Origin: Streptomyces sp. NRRL F-5122
Lineage (GTDB): Bacteria > Actinomycetota > Actinomycetes > Streptomycetales > Streptomycetaceae
Reading direction: 5' to 3'
NCBI RefSeq assembly: GCF_001507435.1
Contig: NZ_LMWH01000290.1
Span: 186,001-250,000, forward strand
Length of the DNA: 64,000 nucleotides
Shown: piece by piece, positions 1 through 8,600 of the stretch
Numbering within the stretch: position 1 is the first letter of the stretch
How the letters are laid out: every line of letters starts with the position of its first letter
Notes under the pieces: generated by a model
The model's input: only the letters and a program-made list of their open reading frames with translations
Told to the model about the DNA's origin: nothing
Database searches by the model: none
Made by a program: the position numbers and the translations under genes

Positions 1-460
1 TATCGCGGACGCGGCGACGGTCCGGGAACGGGCCGACGGCACGTTCGAGGTGCTGGCGACGGGCACCACCCGTGTCCGTCTGCTCTCGGTGGACGCCTCG
101 GGCCCGTATCTGACGGCCGAGTTGGAGGAGCTGCCGGAGGAGCAGGGCGACGAGGCGGGCGCGCTCGCGGAGGGTGTGCTGCGGGCGTTCCGGCAGTACC
201 AGAAGCGGCTCGCGGGCGCGCGGGAGAGGTCGCTGTCGACGGGTGCGGATCTGCCGGACGAGCCGTCGGTGGTGTCCTACCTGGTGGCGGCGGCGGTGAT
301 GCTGGACACGCCGACGAAGCAGCGGCTGCTCCAGGCACCGGACACCGCCTCCCGCCTCCGCGACGAGCTGAAACTGCTTCGCTCGGAGACGTCGATCATC
401 CGTAGTCTGCCGTCGTTGCCGGCGTCCGAGCTGACACGGACTCCGACCAGTCTGAACTGA
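1..460 (+). CDS. LON substrate-binding (Lon N-terminal) domain protein, 3' part
   Basis: The reading frame is open from base 2 and ends with TGA at 458-460, so the 5' part lies outside the window. About 152 residues are visible. The stretch GTTRVRLLSVDASGPYLTAE followed by EELPEE is typical of the N-terminal substrate-binding domain of Lon proteases, which also exists as a free-standing protein without ATPase or protease domains. Nothing resembling an AAA or peptidase domain follows, and the gene ends shortly after a helical segment, so this is a stand-alone LON-domain protein, not Lon itself. Its function is not known; the family is presumed to bind unfolded or specific protein segments. The next gene begins 26 bases downstream and is probably co-transcribed. 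Confidence 0.8.
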   Translation, partial: IADAATVRERADGTFEVLATGTTRVRLLSVDASGPYLTAELEELPEEQGDEAGALAEGVLRAFRQYQKRLAGARERSLSTGADLPDEPSVVSYLVAAAVMLDTPTKQRLLQAPDTASRLRDELKLLRSETSIIRSLPSLPASELTRTPTSLN

Positions 461-486
461 AGCACGACATGTGGGGAACGGCCGGG

Positions 487-987
487 ATGGCGAAGAAGAC
501 CAAGAAGCAGCAGCCCGGGGGAACCCCGGCGACGGTGGCGCTGACCTCGGCCGGAGTGGAGTTCACGGTCCACTCCTACGAACACGACCCGTCCCACCCC
601 TCCTACGGCGAGGAGGCGGCGGAGGCGATGGGCGTGTCCCCCGACCGGGTCTTCAAGACGCTGGTGGCGGACGTGGACGGCGCACTGGTCGTCGGGGTGG
701 TCCCCGTGGCGGGATCACTGGACCTGAAGGCGCTGGCGACCGCGGTGGGCGGCAAGCGCGCCGCGATGGCCGACCCGACCCTGGCAGAGCGCACGACCGG
801 GTACGTGCGGGGCGGCATCTCTCCGGTGGGCCAGCGCAAGAAGCTGCGCACGGTGGTCGACGACTCGGCGTCGTCGCACGCCACGATCTGCGTCTCGGCG
901 GGCCGCCGCGGCCTGGAGGTGGAATTGGCCCCCGACGACCTCGCGAGGGTCACAGAGGCGATCCTGGCGCCGATCGCGCGTGCGTGA
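487..987 (+). CDS. ybaK: Cys-tRNA(Pro)/Ala-tRNA deacylase, YbaK/EbsC family
   Basis: The 166-residue product matches the YbaK/EbsC fold: an N-terminal segment ending in HSYEHDP, then GVSPDRVFKTLVADVDGALVVGVVP, and the conserved KRAAMADPTLAERTTGYVRGGISPVGQRKKLRTVVD, in which the GGISP-G motif forms the active-site pocket. Family members hydrolyse Cys-tRNA(Pro) that ProRS makes by mistake, acting in the cytoplasm in translation quality control. I prefer the ATG at 487 (MAKKTKK...) over the in-frame ATG at 469, because GGGGAAC lies just upstream of 487. The gene follows the LON-domain gene by 26 bases and precedes the bL37-like micro-gene, so all three may form one translation-related transcript. 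Confidence in the family is high; the exact tRNA substrate is inferred. Confidence 0.88.
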   Translation: MAKKTKKQQPGGTPATVALTSAGVEFTVHSYEHDPSHPSYGEEAAEAMGVSPDRVFKTLVADVDGALVVGVVPVAGSLDLKALATAVGGKRAAMADPTLAERTTGYVRGGISPVGQRKKLRTVVDDSASSHATICVSAGRRGLEVELAPDDLARVTEAILAPIARA

Positions 988-1026
988 GCACTCGACGGAC
1001 GGCCGTTCCTCGGCTAGTACGGAAAC

Positions 1027-1101
1027 ATGTCGAAGAGGACACGCAAGCGCAAATGGCGCACGAAGAAGGGTCACGCCAATCACGGCCACCGGCCGTCGTG
1101 A
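1027..1101 (+). CDS. Putative ribosomal protein bL37 (24 residues)
   Basis: This tiny ORF encodes MSKRTRKRKWRTKKGHANHG followed by HRPS and a TGA at 1099-1101. GGA lies six bases before the ATG. The product is extremely basic (Arg/Lys/His-rich) and 24 residues long, which is the length of bL37, a large-subunit protein found in mycobacterial ribosome structures. As I remember that family, it also has a KKxxANHGKRP-like tail. A strong hairpin follows at 1123-1155, which would end the transcript directly after this gene. The identification rests on length, charge and the ANHG-RP ending, recalled without an alignment. An alternative is a random basic ORF, but its position between a clear gene and a clear terminator argues against that. 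Confidence 0.68.
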   Translation: MSKRTRKRKWRTKKGHANHGHRPS

Positions 1102-1122
1102 CCACGTCCCGCAACAAGATCA

Positions 1123-1155
1123 GCGCCGGGCGGCTCGGCTGAGCCGGCCCGGCGC
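1123..1155. terminator. Bidirectional terminator between bL37-like gene and DUF2567 gene
   Basis: A 9-bp outer stem (GCGCCGGGC at 1123-1131 with GCCCGGCGC at 1147-1155) encloses a second stem GGCTC/GAGCC around a GGCT loop, with one bulged G. It sits between two convergent genes, so it probably serves both strands. There is no long U-tract, which is normal for high-GC actinobacteria. Confidence 0.7.
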
Positions 1156-1172
1156 CTTGGCGCCCCCGGGGG

Positions 1173-1856
1173 TCACGCCGCGGGCGGCCCCCCGTAGGAG
1201 GTCGCGTACGGGTCCGGATCACGCGGGCCGAACAGACCCGTCAGACCGAGGTGCACCACCAGGGCGGCCAGCGGCCACGCCAGCAGCGCCCCCTTCGCGC
1301 CCAGCTTCAGGGGCGCGGAGAACGTCACCCCCTTGCCTACGGTCTTGGCGTGGGCGATCACGTTCTGCGTGGGTCCGAGCCAGACCCCGACACGCCAGGC
1401 CAGCACGGAGCCGAGCAGTCCGCCCAGAGCGAGCGCCACGACCAGCGGGACCCCGCCGCGCCGACGCGCCAGGAAGACGACGAGGGCGCTGACGGCGCCG
1501 AAGGCGAGCGCCAGCAGGGTGAACGTCCCGTCCACACCGATGGCCTGCTCGCCCTCGGTGTCCTTCAGATAGACGACCCAGTTCTTGTCGACCAGATCTC
1601 CCACCAGCGGAACACGCGGCGCGAGCCACGCCCACAACAACCCGAGCACCACCCCCGCGAGGGCGACGCACACCGTGATGACAGCCGCCTCCAGCACCTC
1701 GGTCTTCATTCCGGGCCCGTCCGTCTTGAACGCGGGCGTGGCTCCGTGCGGGGCGGGTCCGGCTCCCGGAGGGGCGGACACGGCTTGCCACCCGTGATGC
1801 GCAGAGTGCGGTGACTGTTCATGCGGCGGCGGGGGAGGAGTCAACGGAGCGGTCAC
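1173..1856 (-). CDS. DUF2567 membrane protein
   Basis: The 227-residue product starts with a proline-rich cytoplasmic segment (TAPLTPPPPP) and then has about four hydrophobic helices: AAVITVCVALAGVVLGLLWA, FTLLALAFGAVSALVVFLA, VPLVVALALGGLLGSVLAW and a C-terminal LLAWPLAALVVHLGLTG. The extracytoplasmic loop VGDLVDKNWVVYLKDTEGEQ is characteristic of DUF2567 as I know it from streptomycetes. I chose the GTG at 1856 because AGGA lies seven bases upstream; a GTG six bases earlier is possible, and the much longer upstream ORF lacks coding character. It lies 34 bases downstream of the ABC-2 permease on the same strand and may belong to that transcript. No function is established. Confidence 0.72.
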   Translation of the reverse strand: MTAPLTPPPPPHEQSPHSAHHGWQAVSAPPGAGPAPHGATPAFKTDGPGMKTEVLEAAVITVCVALAGVVLGLLWAWLAPRVPLVGDLVDKNWVVYLKDTEGEQAIGVDGTFTLLALAFGAVSALVVFLARRRGGVPLVVALALGGLLGSVLAWRVGVWLGPTQNVIAHAKTVGKGVTFSAPLKLGAKGALLAWPLAALVVHLGLTGLFGPRDPDPYATSYGGPPAA

Positions 1857-1890
1857 CTTCACATCCTGCCAGTCGTGTCGGTCAAAGGCG

Positions 1891-2709
1891 TCACCGGACG
1901 GCCGCTCGGCGGTACGCCCAGGTCGCCAGGGCGAGCGAAGCCACCCCGACGGCGGCGCACACCCCCAGGTCACCGAGGACGAGCGCCCAGTCCGGATCTC
2001 CGCCGAAGGTCCGCGCGAACGCCTCGACACCATAGGTCGACGGCAGGGCGTCCCGCACGAGCTGTACGACCTCCGGCATCCGGTGGGCCGGCAGCACGCC
2101 CAGCAGCAGCGCCGCCGACATGCCCAGCTGGCCGAGCAGCGTAGCCAGTTCGGGGCGCGGCGCGAGCAGCCCGAGCGCGGCGCCGAGCCCGGACAGCGCG
2201 GCCCCGGCCAGCGGGATCACCGCGAGCAGTACCCACAGATGGGCGAACGGCAGCCCGAAGAGCACACACCCGAAGACGGCGGTCACCACCGTTCCGGGCA
2301 CGGTGAAGGACGCGTACGCCCCGGCCGCCCCCAGGACCACCGCGGAGGCGGGCACCGGCAGCGTGGCGTAGTGGTCGAGTCCACCGTTCGCGCGCAGCTG
2401 GCCGAAGTACTGCGCCAGCAGGTTCAGCCCGACGTAGGCGACCACGAGCACGGACGAGCCCGCCACCACCGACCGCGCGTCGTCCCCGCCGGACACGACC
2501 CCGCGCAACATGACCATGATGCCGATCGACTGGAACGTCGCCACGAACAGCAGCGGGATCCGTGCGACCCGGGCCCGGGAGAGCTGCGCGCGGTACACGG
2601 CGGCCAGGGACGGCCACAGCCGCGGCCGCGGCCCGAGGACCGCGGTTTCCTCCGCGTCGTCGTCGGCCACCCTGACGCCGGGCAGAACCTCGGCGGGTAC
2701 GACACTCAC
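1891..2709 (-). CDS. ABC-2 type transporter permease
   Basis: About 272 residues with six hydrophobic segments, including IPLLFVATFQSIGIMVMLRG, SVLVVAYVGLNLLAQYFG, FTVPGTVVTAVFGCVLFG, LLAVIPLAGAALSGLGAALG and a C-terminal VCAAVGVASLALATWAYRR. This is the usual layout of ABC-2 exporter permeases in the plasma membrane. It partners the ATPase encoded just upstream (2798-3814). I chose the GTG at 2709 because GAGGAG lies nine bases before it; an ATG at 2775 in the same frame has a poor ribosome-binding site and would add a charged, unstructured N-terminus. The substrate cannot be read from the sequence. Confidence 0.82.
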   Translation of the reverse strand: MSVVPAEVLPGVRVADDDAEETAVLGPRPRLWPSLAAVYRAQLSRARVARIPLLFVATFQSIGIMVMLRGVVSGGDDARSVVAGSSVLVVAYVGLNLLAQYFGQLRANGGLDHYATLPVPASAVVLGAAGAYASFTVPGTVVTAVFGCVLFGLPFAHLWVLLAVIPLAGAALSGLGAALGLLAPRPELATLLGQLGMSAALLLGVLPAHRMPEVVQLVRDALPSTYGVEAFARTFGGDPDWALVLGDLGVCAAVGVASLALATWAYRRAAVR

Positions 2710-2797
2710 GTCGCGCTGCTCCTCTTCGTTGCTGCCGCCCCGCCCGGCACGGACGCGGCGCCCCTTCCGCTCCATACGGACCCGGCGACCCGCGCGC

Positions 2798-3814
2798 TCA
2801 TGCCTTCACCAGCCCCTGGGTGCTCCCGCCGAGCGCCAGGTAGACGTCCTCCAGGCTGGGGGTGGCCAGTGTGAAGTCGTCGAGGGCGGCGAAGGCGGCA
2901 CCGCCCGTCACGGTGGCGACGGCCGCACGCGCCTCCTCGGGGGCCATCCGCAGCGACCACCGCCGGCCGGACTCCACGGCGCGGGCGCGCAGTGCCGCGA
3001 CCTCGGGCACCTCGAGCGGCGCCTGCTCGCGCCACACGAGTTCGACCCGCACCTCGCCCGCCACGCGCTCCTTGAGGCCTGCCGGCGTGTCGCAGGCGAT
3101 GACACGTCCCCGGTCGAGGACGGCGACCCGGTCGAGAACGGTCTCCGCCTCGATGACGTTGTGGGTCACGAGCACGACGGTGCTCCCCCGCTCGGCGCGC
3201 CGCCGGTTCACGGCGGCCCACACGGCCCGCCGGGCGACGGGGTCCATCGCGGTGGTCGGCTCGTCGAGCACGAGCAGCGGACGGTCCCCCATGAGCGCGG
3301 CGGCGAAGCACGCGAGCCGGCGCTGGCCGCCGGAGAGCTTGTTGAGCGGTCGTGAGGCGATCGATGTGAGACCGAGTTCCGCGAGCACGTCGTCCCGCTC
3401 CTCGCGCGCCCGACGCACCTCGAGACCGCGCAGCCGCCCCGTCGTCTCGGCGGCGAGCGAGACGGTCAGCTCGTCGAGCGCGGTGGACTCCTGCCCGAGA
3501 TAGGCAAGGATCCGCGCCGCCCGCTCGGGGTGGCGCACGATGTCATGTCCGAGGATCTCGATACTGCCGCGGTCGGGACGCATCAGACCGGTCAGCTGGC
3601 GTACGAGGGTGGACTTTCCGGCGCCGTTCGGCCCGAGCAGCCCGAAGATCTCACCGCGGCGGATGTCCAGCCGTACGTCGTCGGTGGCGCGCACCTCGGG
3701 GGACCCGGGCGCGCCGCGTCGGCCGCGTACCGCCGGATAGGTCTTGGCCAACCCCCGCACGGCGCACACGACGGCGCCACTCTGCCGTTGTGCCTGTGCG
3801 GTGCGCGTACTCAC
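2798..3814 (-). CDS. ABC transporter ATP-binding protein (ABC-2 exporter)
   Basis: The 338-residue product carries all ATPase motifs: Walker A GPNGAGKSTLV, Q-loop LGQEST, signature LSGGQRRLACFAAAL, Walker B PLLVLDEPT and a switch His in LVTHN. The C-terminal 90 residues resemble the accessory domain of the drug/antibiotic-exporter (DrrA-like) subfamily. It powers the permease encoded immediately downstream. The GTG at 3814 (VSTRTAQAQ...) is the first plausible start, but I see no clear Shine-Dalgarno, so it may be leaderless; the longer open frame upstream looks non-coding. The cargo is unknown. Confidence 0.9.
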   Translation of the reverse strand: MSTRTAQAQRQSGAVVCAVRGLAKTYPAVRGRRGAPGSPEVRATDDVRLDIRRGEIFGLLGPNGAGKSTLVRQLTGLMRPDRGSIEILGHDIVRHPERAARILAYLGQESTALDELTVSLAAETTGRLRGLEVRRAREERDDVLAELGLTSIASRPLNKLSGGQRRLACFAAALMGDRPLLVLDEPTTAMDPVARRAVWAAVNRRRAERGSTVVLVTHNVIEAETVLDRVAVLDRGRVIACDTPAGLKERVAGEVRVELVWREQAPLEVPEVAALRARAVESGRRWSLRMAPEEARAAVATVTGGAAFAALDDFTLATPSLEDVYLALGGSTQGLVKA

Positions 3815-3878
3815 AAGGGACGAGGGTACGGGGTACCGCCGGTCGCCCGGCTCCCGGGGCCCGTCGGCCCCGCGTGCT

Positions 3879-5102
3879 TCAGGGCCCGGCAGGTGAGTGC
3901 TCCGTCGCGGTGCGCTGGTCGATCTCCCTCCAGAACCCGGCCCGGATGGCGTACCGGTCACGCTCGTCGATCTGGTCGTCCTTGTGCGCGAGCAGCCCGA
4001 ACCGCGCCGCGTAGCGCAGCAGTTCCCCGTCGATGCGGTGCGGCACACGCGGATACATGCCCGACAGCTTCTGCAGCTGCGTCTGGTCGGCGAGTCGCCC
4101 GATCCACCGCCGCGCGAACACCTGCCCCACCTCGTAGGGGTCCCCGCCCACCGTGGTGATGTCCTCCTCCCGGTCCGCCCAGCGCTGCTCCGCGGTCGTC
4201 AGCTGCGCCAGTGTCGGCAGCGAGACGGCGTCCGGCGGCTCGGCGGCGACGGGCCGGTCCACCCAGCCCTTGTCGGAGGACCACCGCAGGGTGGCCCCGG
4301 CGGGCTGCTGCACGGGGGGCGCGCCGTGCGCCCTCAGGGTCGCCAGGTCCTTCGGGGTGGGGACGCCCTTGGGGGCCGACACCCGCTCCTGGGTGCCGTT
4401 CGGCGAGGCGGACGCCGTGACGTGCTCGGGCTGGGCGGCGGGCCGCTCCGCGGTGGTGGCGAGCGCGGACTCGGGCAGCGGAGCCGACAGGATCGCGGCG
4501 ATCTCCGGGCGCGGCGCCGGCGGGGGCGCGCACACCCCGCCCAGTTCCTTGGCCCGCACGGCCTTGGTGATCCAGGTCCGGTCGAGCACACGCCGCTCGT
4601 CGGCCTCGGCGACCAGGTCCTCGGACTGGTTGTAGTCGCCGTCGGCCGCCTGGACGGCCCACAGGTGCACGGCGACCCCGTGCTCCTTCGCGGCCATCAT
4701 GCCCGGCAGCAGATCCCCGTCGCCGGTGACGAGCACGATGTCCGAGCAGGCGCGGTTGCGGGCCAGCTCGGTCAGTTCCGCGTGCATCGCGGCGTCGACG
4801 CCCTTCTGCGCCCACCGTCCGTCGCTGCGGGTCAGCGCGCCCAGGCGCACGGTCACCCGGGGCATCACTCGCAGCCTGCGGTGCTCCGGCTGCGGCACCC
4901 GGTCGGGGGCGCCGTCGAACCAGTAGATGCGCAGCAGCGGCCGTTCGGTGTCCGACTCGGCGCGTTCGCGCAATCCCAGGATGAGAGCCGCGTGGTCGAC
5001 GGTGATCCGGGACCTCGAGGGCTCCCCGGCGAGCAGACTGGCGGCAGCCCCGAGCAGATACCCGGCGTCCACCAGGACGATGCAGCGGTCCACGCGTTCC
5101 AC
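3879..5102 (-). CDS. NYN domain protein (PIN-like putative RNase)
   Basis: The 407-residue product begins with CIVLVDAGYLLGAAASLLAG, the first acidic motif of the NYN/PIN-like fold. It continues with KGVDAAMHAELTELARN and IVLVTGDGDLLPGMMAAKEHG, supplying the Asp residues that coordinate metal in this nuclease superfamily. Residues 1 to about 180 are the NYN domain. A low-complexity Pro/Ala-rich linker (about 190-290) follows, then a conserved C-terminal domain with EDITTVGGDPYEVGQVFARRW and PRVPHRIDGELLRYAARFG. Metal-dependent RNase activity is inferred from the fold; no substrate is known. It is transcribed away from the small gene at 5317 and toward the ABC exporter ATPase gene. Confidence 0.85.
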   Translation of the reverse strand: MERVDRCIVLVDAGYLLGAAASLLAGEPSRSRITVDHAALILGLRERAESDTERPLLRIYWFDGAPDRVPQPEHRRLRVMPRVTVRLGALTRSDGRWAQKGVDAAMHAELTELARNRACSDIVLVTGDGDLLPGMMAAKEHGVAVHLWAVQAADGDYNQSEDLVAEADERRVLDRTWITKAVRAKELGGVCAPPPAPRPEIAAILSAPLPESALATTAERPAAQPEHVTASASPNGTQERVSAPKGVPTPKDLATLRAHGAPPVQQPAGATLRWSSDKGWVDRPVAAEPPDAVSLPTLAQLTTAEQRWADREEDITTVGGDPYEVGQVFARRWIGRLADQTQLQKLSGMYPRVPHRIDGELLRYAARFGLLAHKDDQIDERDRYAIRAGFWREIDQRTATEHSPAGP

Positions 5103-5316
5103 CCTCTTTCCGGGAGGTTTGCTTCGGGCTTCCTTCGAGTCTGCCCGACCGCCGGGAGGTTAACGGCCCGAACTCGATCTTCGGCGTGGCGGAATGCGGT
5201 CACGGCCCCTCCACTGCCTTTGTCACGGACGGTAATTGCACGAAATGCGTTCTTTATCAGCCTATGTGAATCTGGTCCCGGCCCTGGCCCCTAGATCCCC
5301 CACAGGAGGCATCACC

Positions 5317-5496
5317 ATGGCCAAGAACAAGAACCGCAAGCAGGCCGGCACGCAGAGCCGCTCCTCGCAGCCCGAGCAGGCACAGGATCAGTCGCACAGG
5401 CCCGCTTCGGAGTCGCACGATTCCCCGGTGTCGCAGGTCCAGGGCAGCCCCGCGGATGTCGCCCGTAAGAAGCAGAAGAGCTTCGGCCACAACTGA
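5317..5496 (+). CDS. Small basic hydrophilic protein (59 aa), unknown function
   Basis: An AGGAGG box at 5304-5309 lies seven bases before the ATG, an excellent initiation site. The product starts MAKNKNRKQAGTQSRSSQPE and ends DVARKKQKSFGHN. It is rich in Lys, Gln and Ser, has no hydrophobic segment or cysteine, and is probably disordered. A strong terminator follows 40 bases after the stop, so this is a self-contained single-gene unit. I do not recognise a characterised family. The strong ribosome-binding site and dedicated terminator suggest high expression. Confidence 0.8.
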   Translation: MAKNKNRKQAGTQSRSSQPEQAQDQSHRPASESHDSPVSQVQGSPADVARKKQKSFGHN

Positions 5497-5535
5497 AGCC
5501 TGCGCCAGGGCCGTTGAAGCCCCGGAACATAAAGA

Positions 5536-5563
5536 GGGGCGCACCCGTGGACGGGTGCGCCCC
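5536..5563. terminator. Bidirectional terminator between small gene and dnaE
   Basis: A perfect 12-bp stem (GGGGCGCACCCG / CGGGTGCGCCCC) with a TGGA loop is flanked by AAAGA on the left and TT on the right. It lies between the end of the small plus-strand gene and the end of dnaE on the minus strand, so it can stop transcription from both sides. Confidence 0.85.
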
Positions 5564-5614
5564 TTGGGCGCAGCGGCTCGGCTCACCGGGCCGCGGTCGC
5601 CTCGCCGCCGGCGG

Positions 5615-8600
5615 TCAGCCGGCCAGGCAGGAAGGGCCGAGCAGAACCTTCAGATCCCCGTAGAGCGCCGGATCCGGCTTGACCCGGTGCCGGTCCAGGC
5701 GCAGGACGGTCGTCTTGCGCGGGCCCTGGAGCTTGATGCGGACCTCGCTGTCGCCCTTGTGCTGGCTGAGGATCTCACCGAGCCGGCTCACCATGGGAGG
5801 GGTCACCCGGGTCGCCGGGATGGTGAGCACCACGGGCGCGTTGGTGCCCGCGTTCGACAGGTCGGGGACCATCAGCTCCATCGCGACCAGCCGGGGCACG
5901 TCCTCGCGCTTGTCGAGGCGGCCCTTGACGAACACGACGGCGTCCTCGACGAGTTGGGTCGACACAAGTTGGTAGGTCGCCGGGAAGAACATGCACTCGA
6001 TGGAGCCCGCGAGGTCCTCGACCGTCGCGATCGCCCACGCGTTGCCCTGCTTGGTCATCTTGCGCTGCAGGCCGGAGATGATGCCGCCGATGGTCACGAC
6101 CGCACCGTCAGCGTGCTCACCTCCGGTGAGCTGGGCGATGCCCGCGTCGGCCTTGTCGGAGAGCACGTGCTCCAGGCCGAAGAGCGGGTGGTCGGAGACG
6201 TACAGACCGAGCATCTCCCGCTCCTGGGCGAGGAGATAGGTCTTGTCCCACTCCTCGTCCGTGAACGCGACGTCGAGGCCGAAGCCGGGCTCGTCGCTCT
6301 GCTCCTCACCGAGACCGCCGAAGAGGTCGAACTGCCCCTCGGCCTCCTTGCGCTTGACCGCGACCACGTTGTCGATCATCGGCTCGTACTGCGCGGTGAG
6401 CCCCTTGCGGGTGTGCCCCATCGTGTCGAAGGCGCCCGCCTTGATCAGCGATTCCGTGGTGCGCTTGTTGCACACCACCGCCTCGACCTTGTCCAGGTAG
6501 TCCGGGAAGGTGGCGTACTTCCCCTTGGCCTTGCGGCACTTGATGATCGACTCGACGACGTTCGTACCGACGTTGCGCACGGCGGAGAGGCCGAAGAGGA
6601 TCACGTCGTCGCCCTGGGCGGCGAAGTTCGACTCCGACTCGTTCACATTGGGCGGGAGCACCTTGATGCCCATGCGACGGCACTCGTTCAGATAGACGGC
6701 CGACTTGTCCTTGTCGTCCTTGACCGAGGTGAGGAGCCCGGCCATGTACTCGGCGGGGTAGTTCGCCTTCAGATAGGCGGTCCAGTACGACACGAGGCCG
6801 TACGCGGCCGAGTGGGCCTTGTTGAACGCGTAGCCGGCGAAGGGGACCAGTACGTCCCACAGGGCCTGGATGGCCTCGTCGCTGTAGCCGTTCTTGCGCG
6901 CGCCGGTCTGGAAGATGGTGAAGTTCTTCGCCAGTTCCTCCGGTTTCTTCTTGCCCATCACGCGGCGGAGGATGTCGGCCTCGCCGAGCGAGTAGCCCGC
7001 GATGATCTGGGCGGCCTTCTGCACCTGCTCCTGGTAGACGATCAGGCCGTAGGTGACGTCCAGAACCTCCTTGAGCGGCTCCTCGAGCTCCGGGTGGATC
7101 GGCGTGATCTCCTGCTGGCCGTTCTTGCGCAGGGCGTAGTTGGTGTGCGAGTTCATGCCCATCGGGCCCGGGCGGTACAGGGCCGAGACGGCGGAGATGT
7201 CCTCGAAGTTGTCCGGCTTCATCAGACGCAGCAGGGAGCGCATGGGCCCGCCGTCGAACTGGAAGACACCGAGGGTGTCACCGCGCTGGAGCAGATCGAA
7301 GGTCTTGGGATCGTCCAGCGGGAGGCTCAGCAGGTCGATGTCCGCGCCCTTGTTGGACTTCACCATCTTGACGGCGTCGTCCATGATCGTCAGGTTGCGC
7401 AGACCGAGGAAGTCCATCTTCAGCAGGCCGAGCGACTCGCAGCTCGGGTAGTCCCACTGGGTGATGGTCACGCCGTCGGTGTGCCGCACCCAGACGGGCA
7501 CATGCTCGGTGATGGTCTCGCTGGACATGATCACACCGGCCGCGTGCACACCCATCTGCCGCACCAGGCCCTCGACGCCCTTGGCGGTGTCGATGACCTT
7601 CTTCACGTCCGGCTCGTTCTCGTACATCCCGCGGACCTCGCCCGCCTCCGAGTACCGGGGGTGGCTGGAGTCGGTGATGCCGGACAGCGGGATGCCCTTG
7701 CCGAGGACGTCGGCCGGCATGGCCTTGGTGATGCGGTCGCCCATCGCGTACGGGTAGCCCAGCACGCGCGCGGAGTCCTTGATCGCGTTCTTGGCCTTGA
7801 TGGTGCCGTACGTGCCGATCATGGCGACCTTGTCGGCGCCGTACTTCTCCGTCACGTACCTGATCACCTCGACGCGCCTGCGCTCGTCGAAGTCGATGTC
7901 GACGTCGGGCATCGAGATGCGCTCGGGGTTGAGGAACCGCTCGAAGATCAGGCCGTGCGGGATCGGGTCCAGGTCGGTGATGCCCATGGCGTAGGCGACG
8001 ATCGAACCGGCCGCGGAACCACGGCCGGGACCCACCGCGATGCCGTTGTTCTTGGCCCACATGATGAAGTCGGCGACGACGAGGAAGTAGCCCGGGAAGC
8101 CCATCGAGATGATGACGTCCATCTCGTAGTCGGCCTGCTTCTGGCGGTCCTCGGGGATGCCGCCGGGGAAGCGGCGCTCCATGCCGCGGCGGACCTCCTC
8201 CTTGAACCAGGTGACCTCGGTGTAGCCCTCGGGGATGTCGAACTTGGGCATGAGGTCACGCTTCTCGAACATGCCCGTCGTGTCGACCATCTCGGCGACG
8301 AGGAGCGTGTTGGCGCAGCCCTCCTGCCAGGCGTCCGAGGAGTCGACGGCGTACATCTCGTCGGTGGACTTCAGGTAGTAGCCGGTGCCGTCGAACTTGA
8401 AGCGGTCCGGGTCGGAGAGGTTCTTGCCCGTCTGGATGCACAGCAGGGCGTCGTGCGCTCCCGCCTCGTGGGCGTACGTGTAGTGCGAGTCGTTGGTGAC
8501 CAGCGGCGGGATGCCGAGCTTCCTGCCGATCTCCAGCAGGCCGTCGCGGACCCGGCGCTCGATCTCGATGCCGTGGTCCATGAGCTCCAGAAAGTACTTG

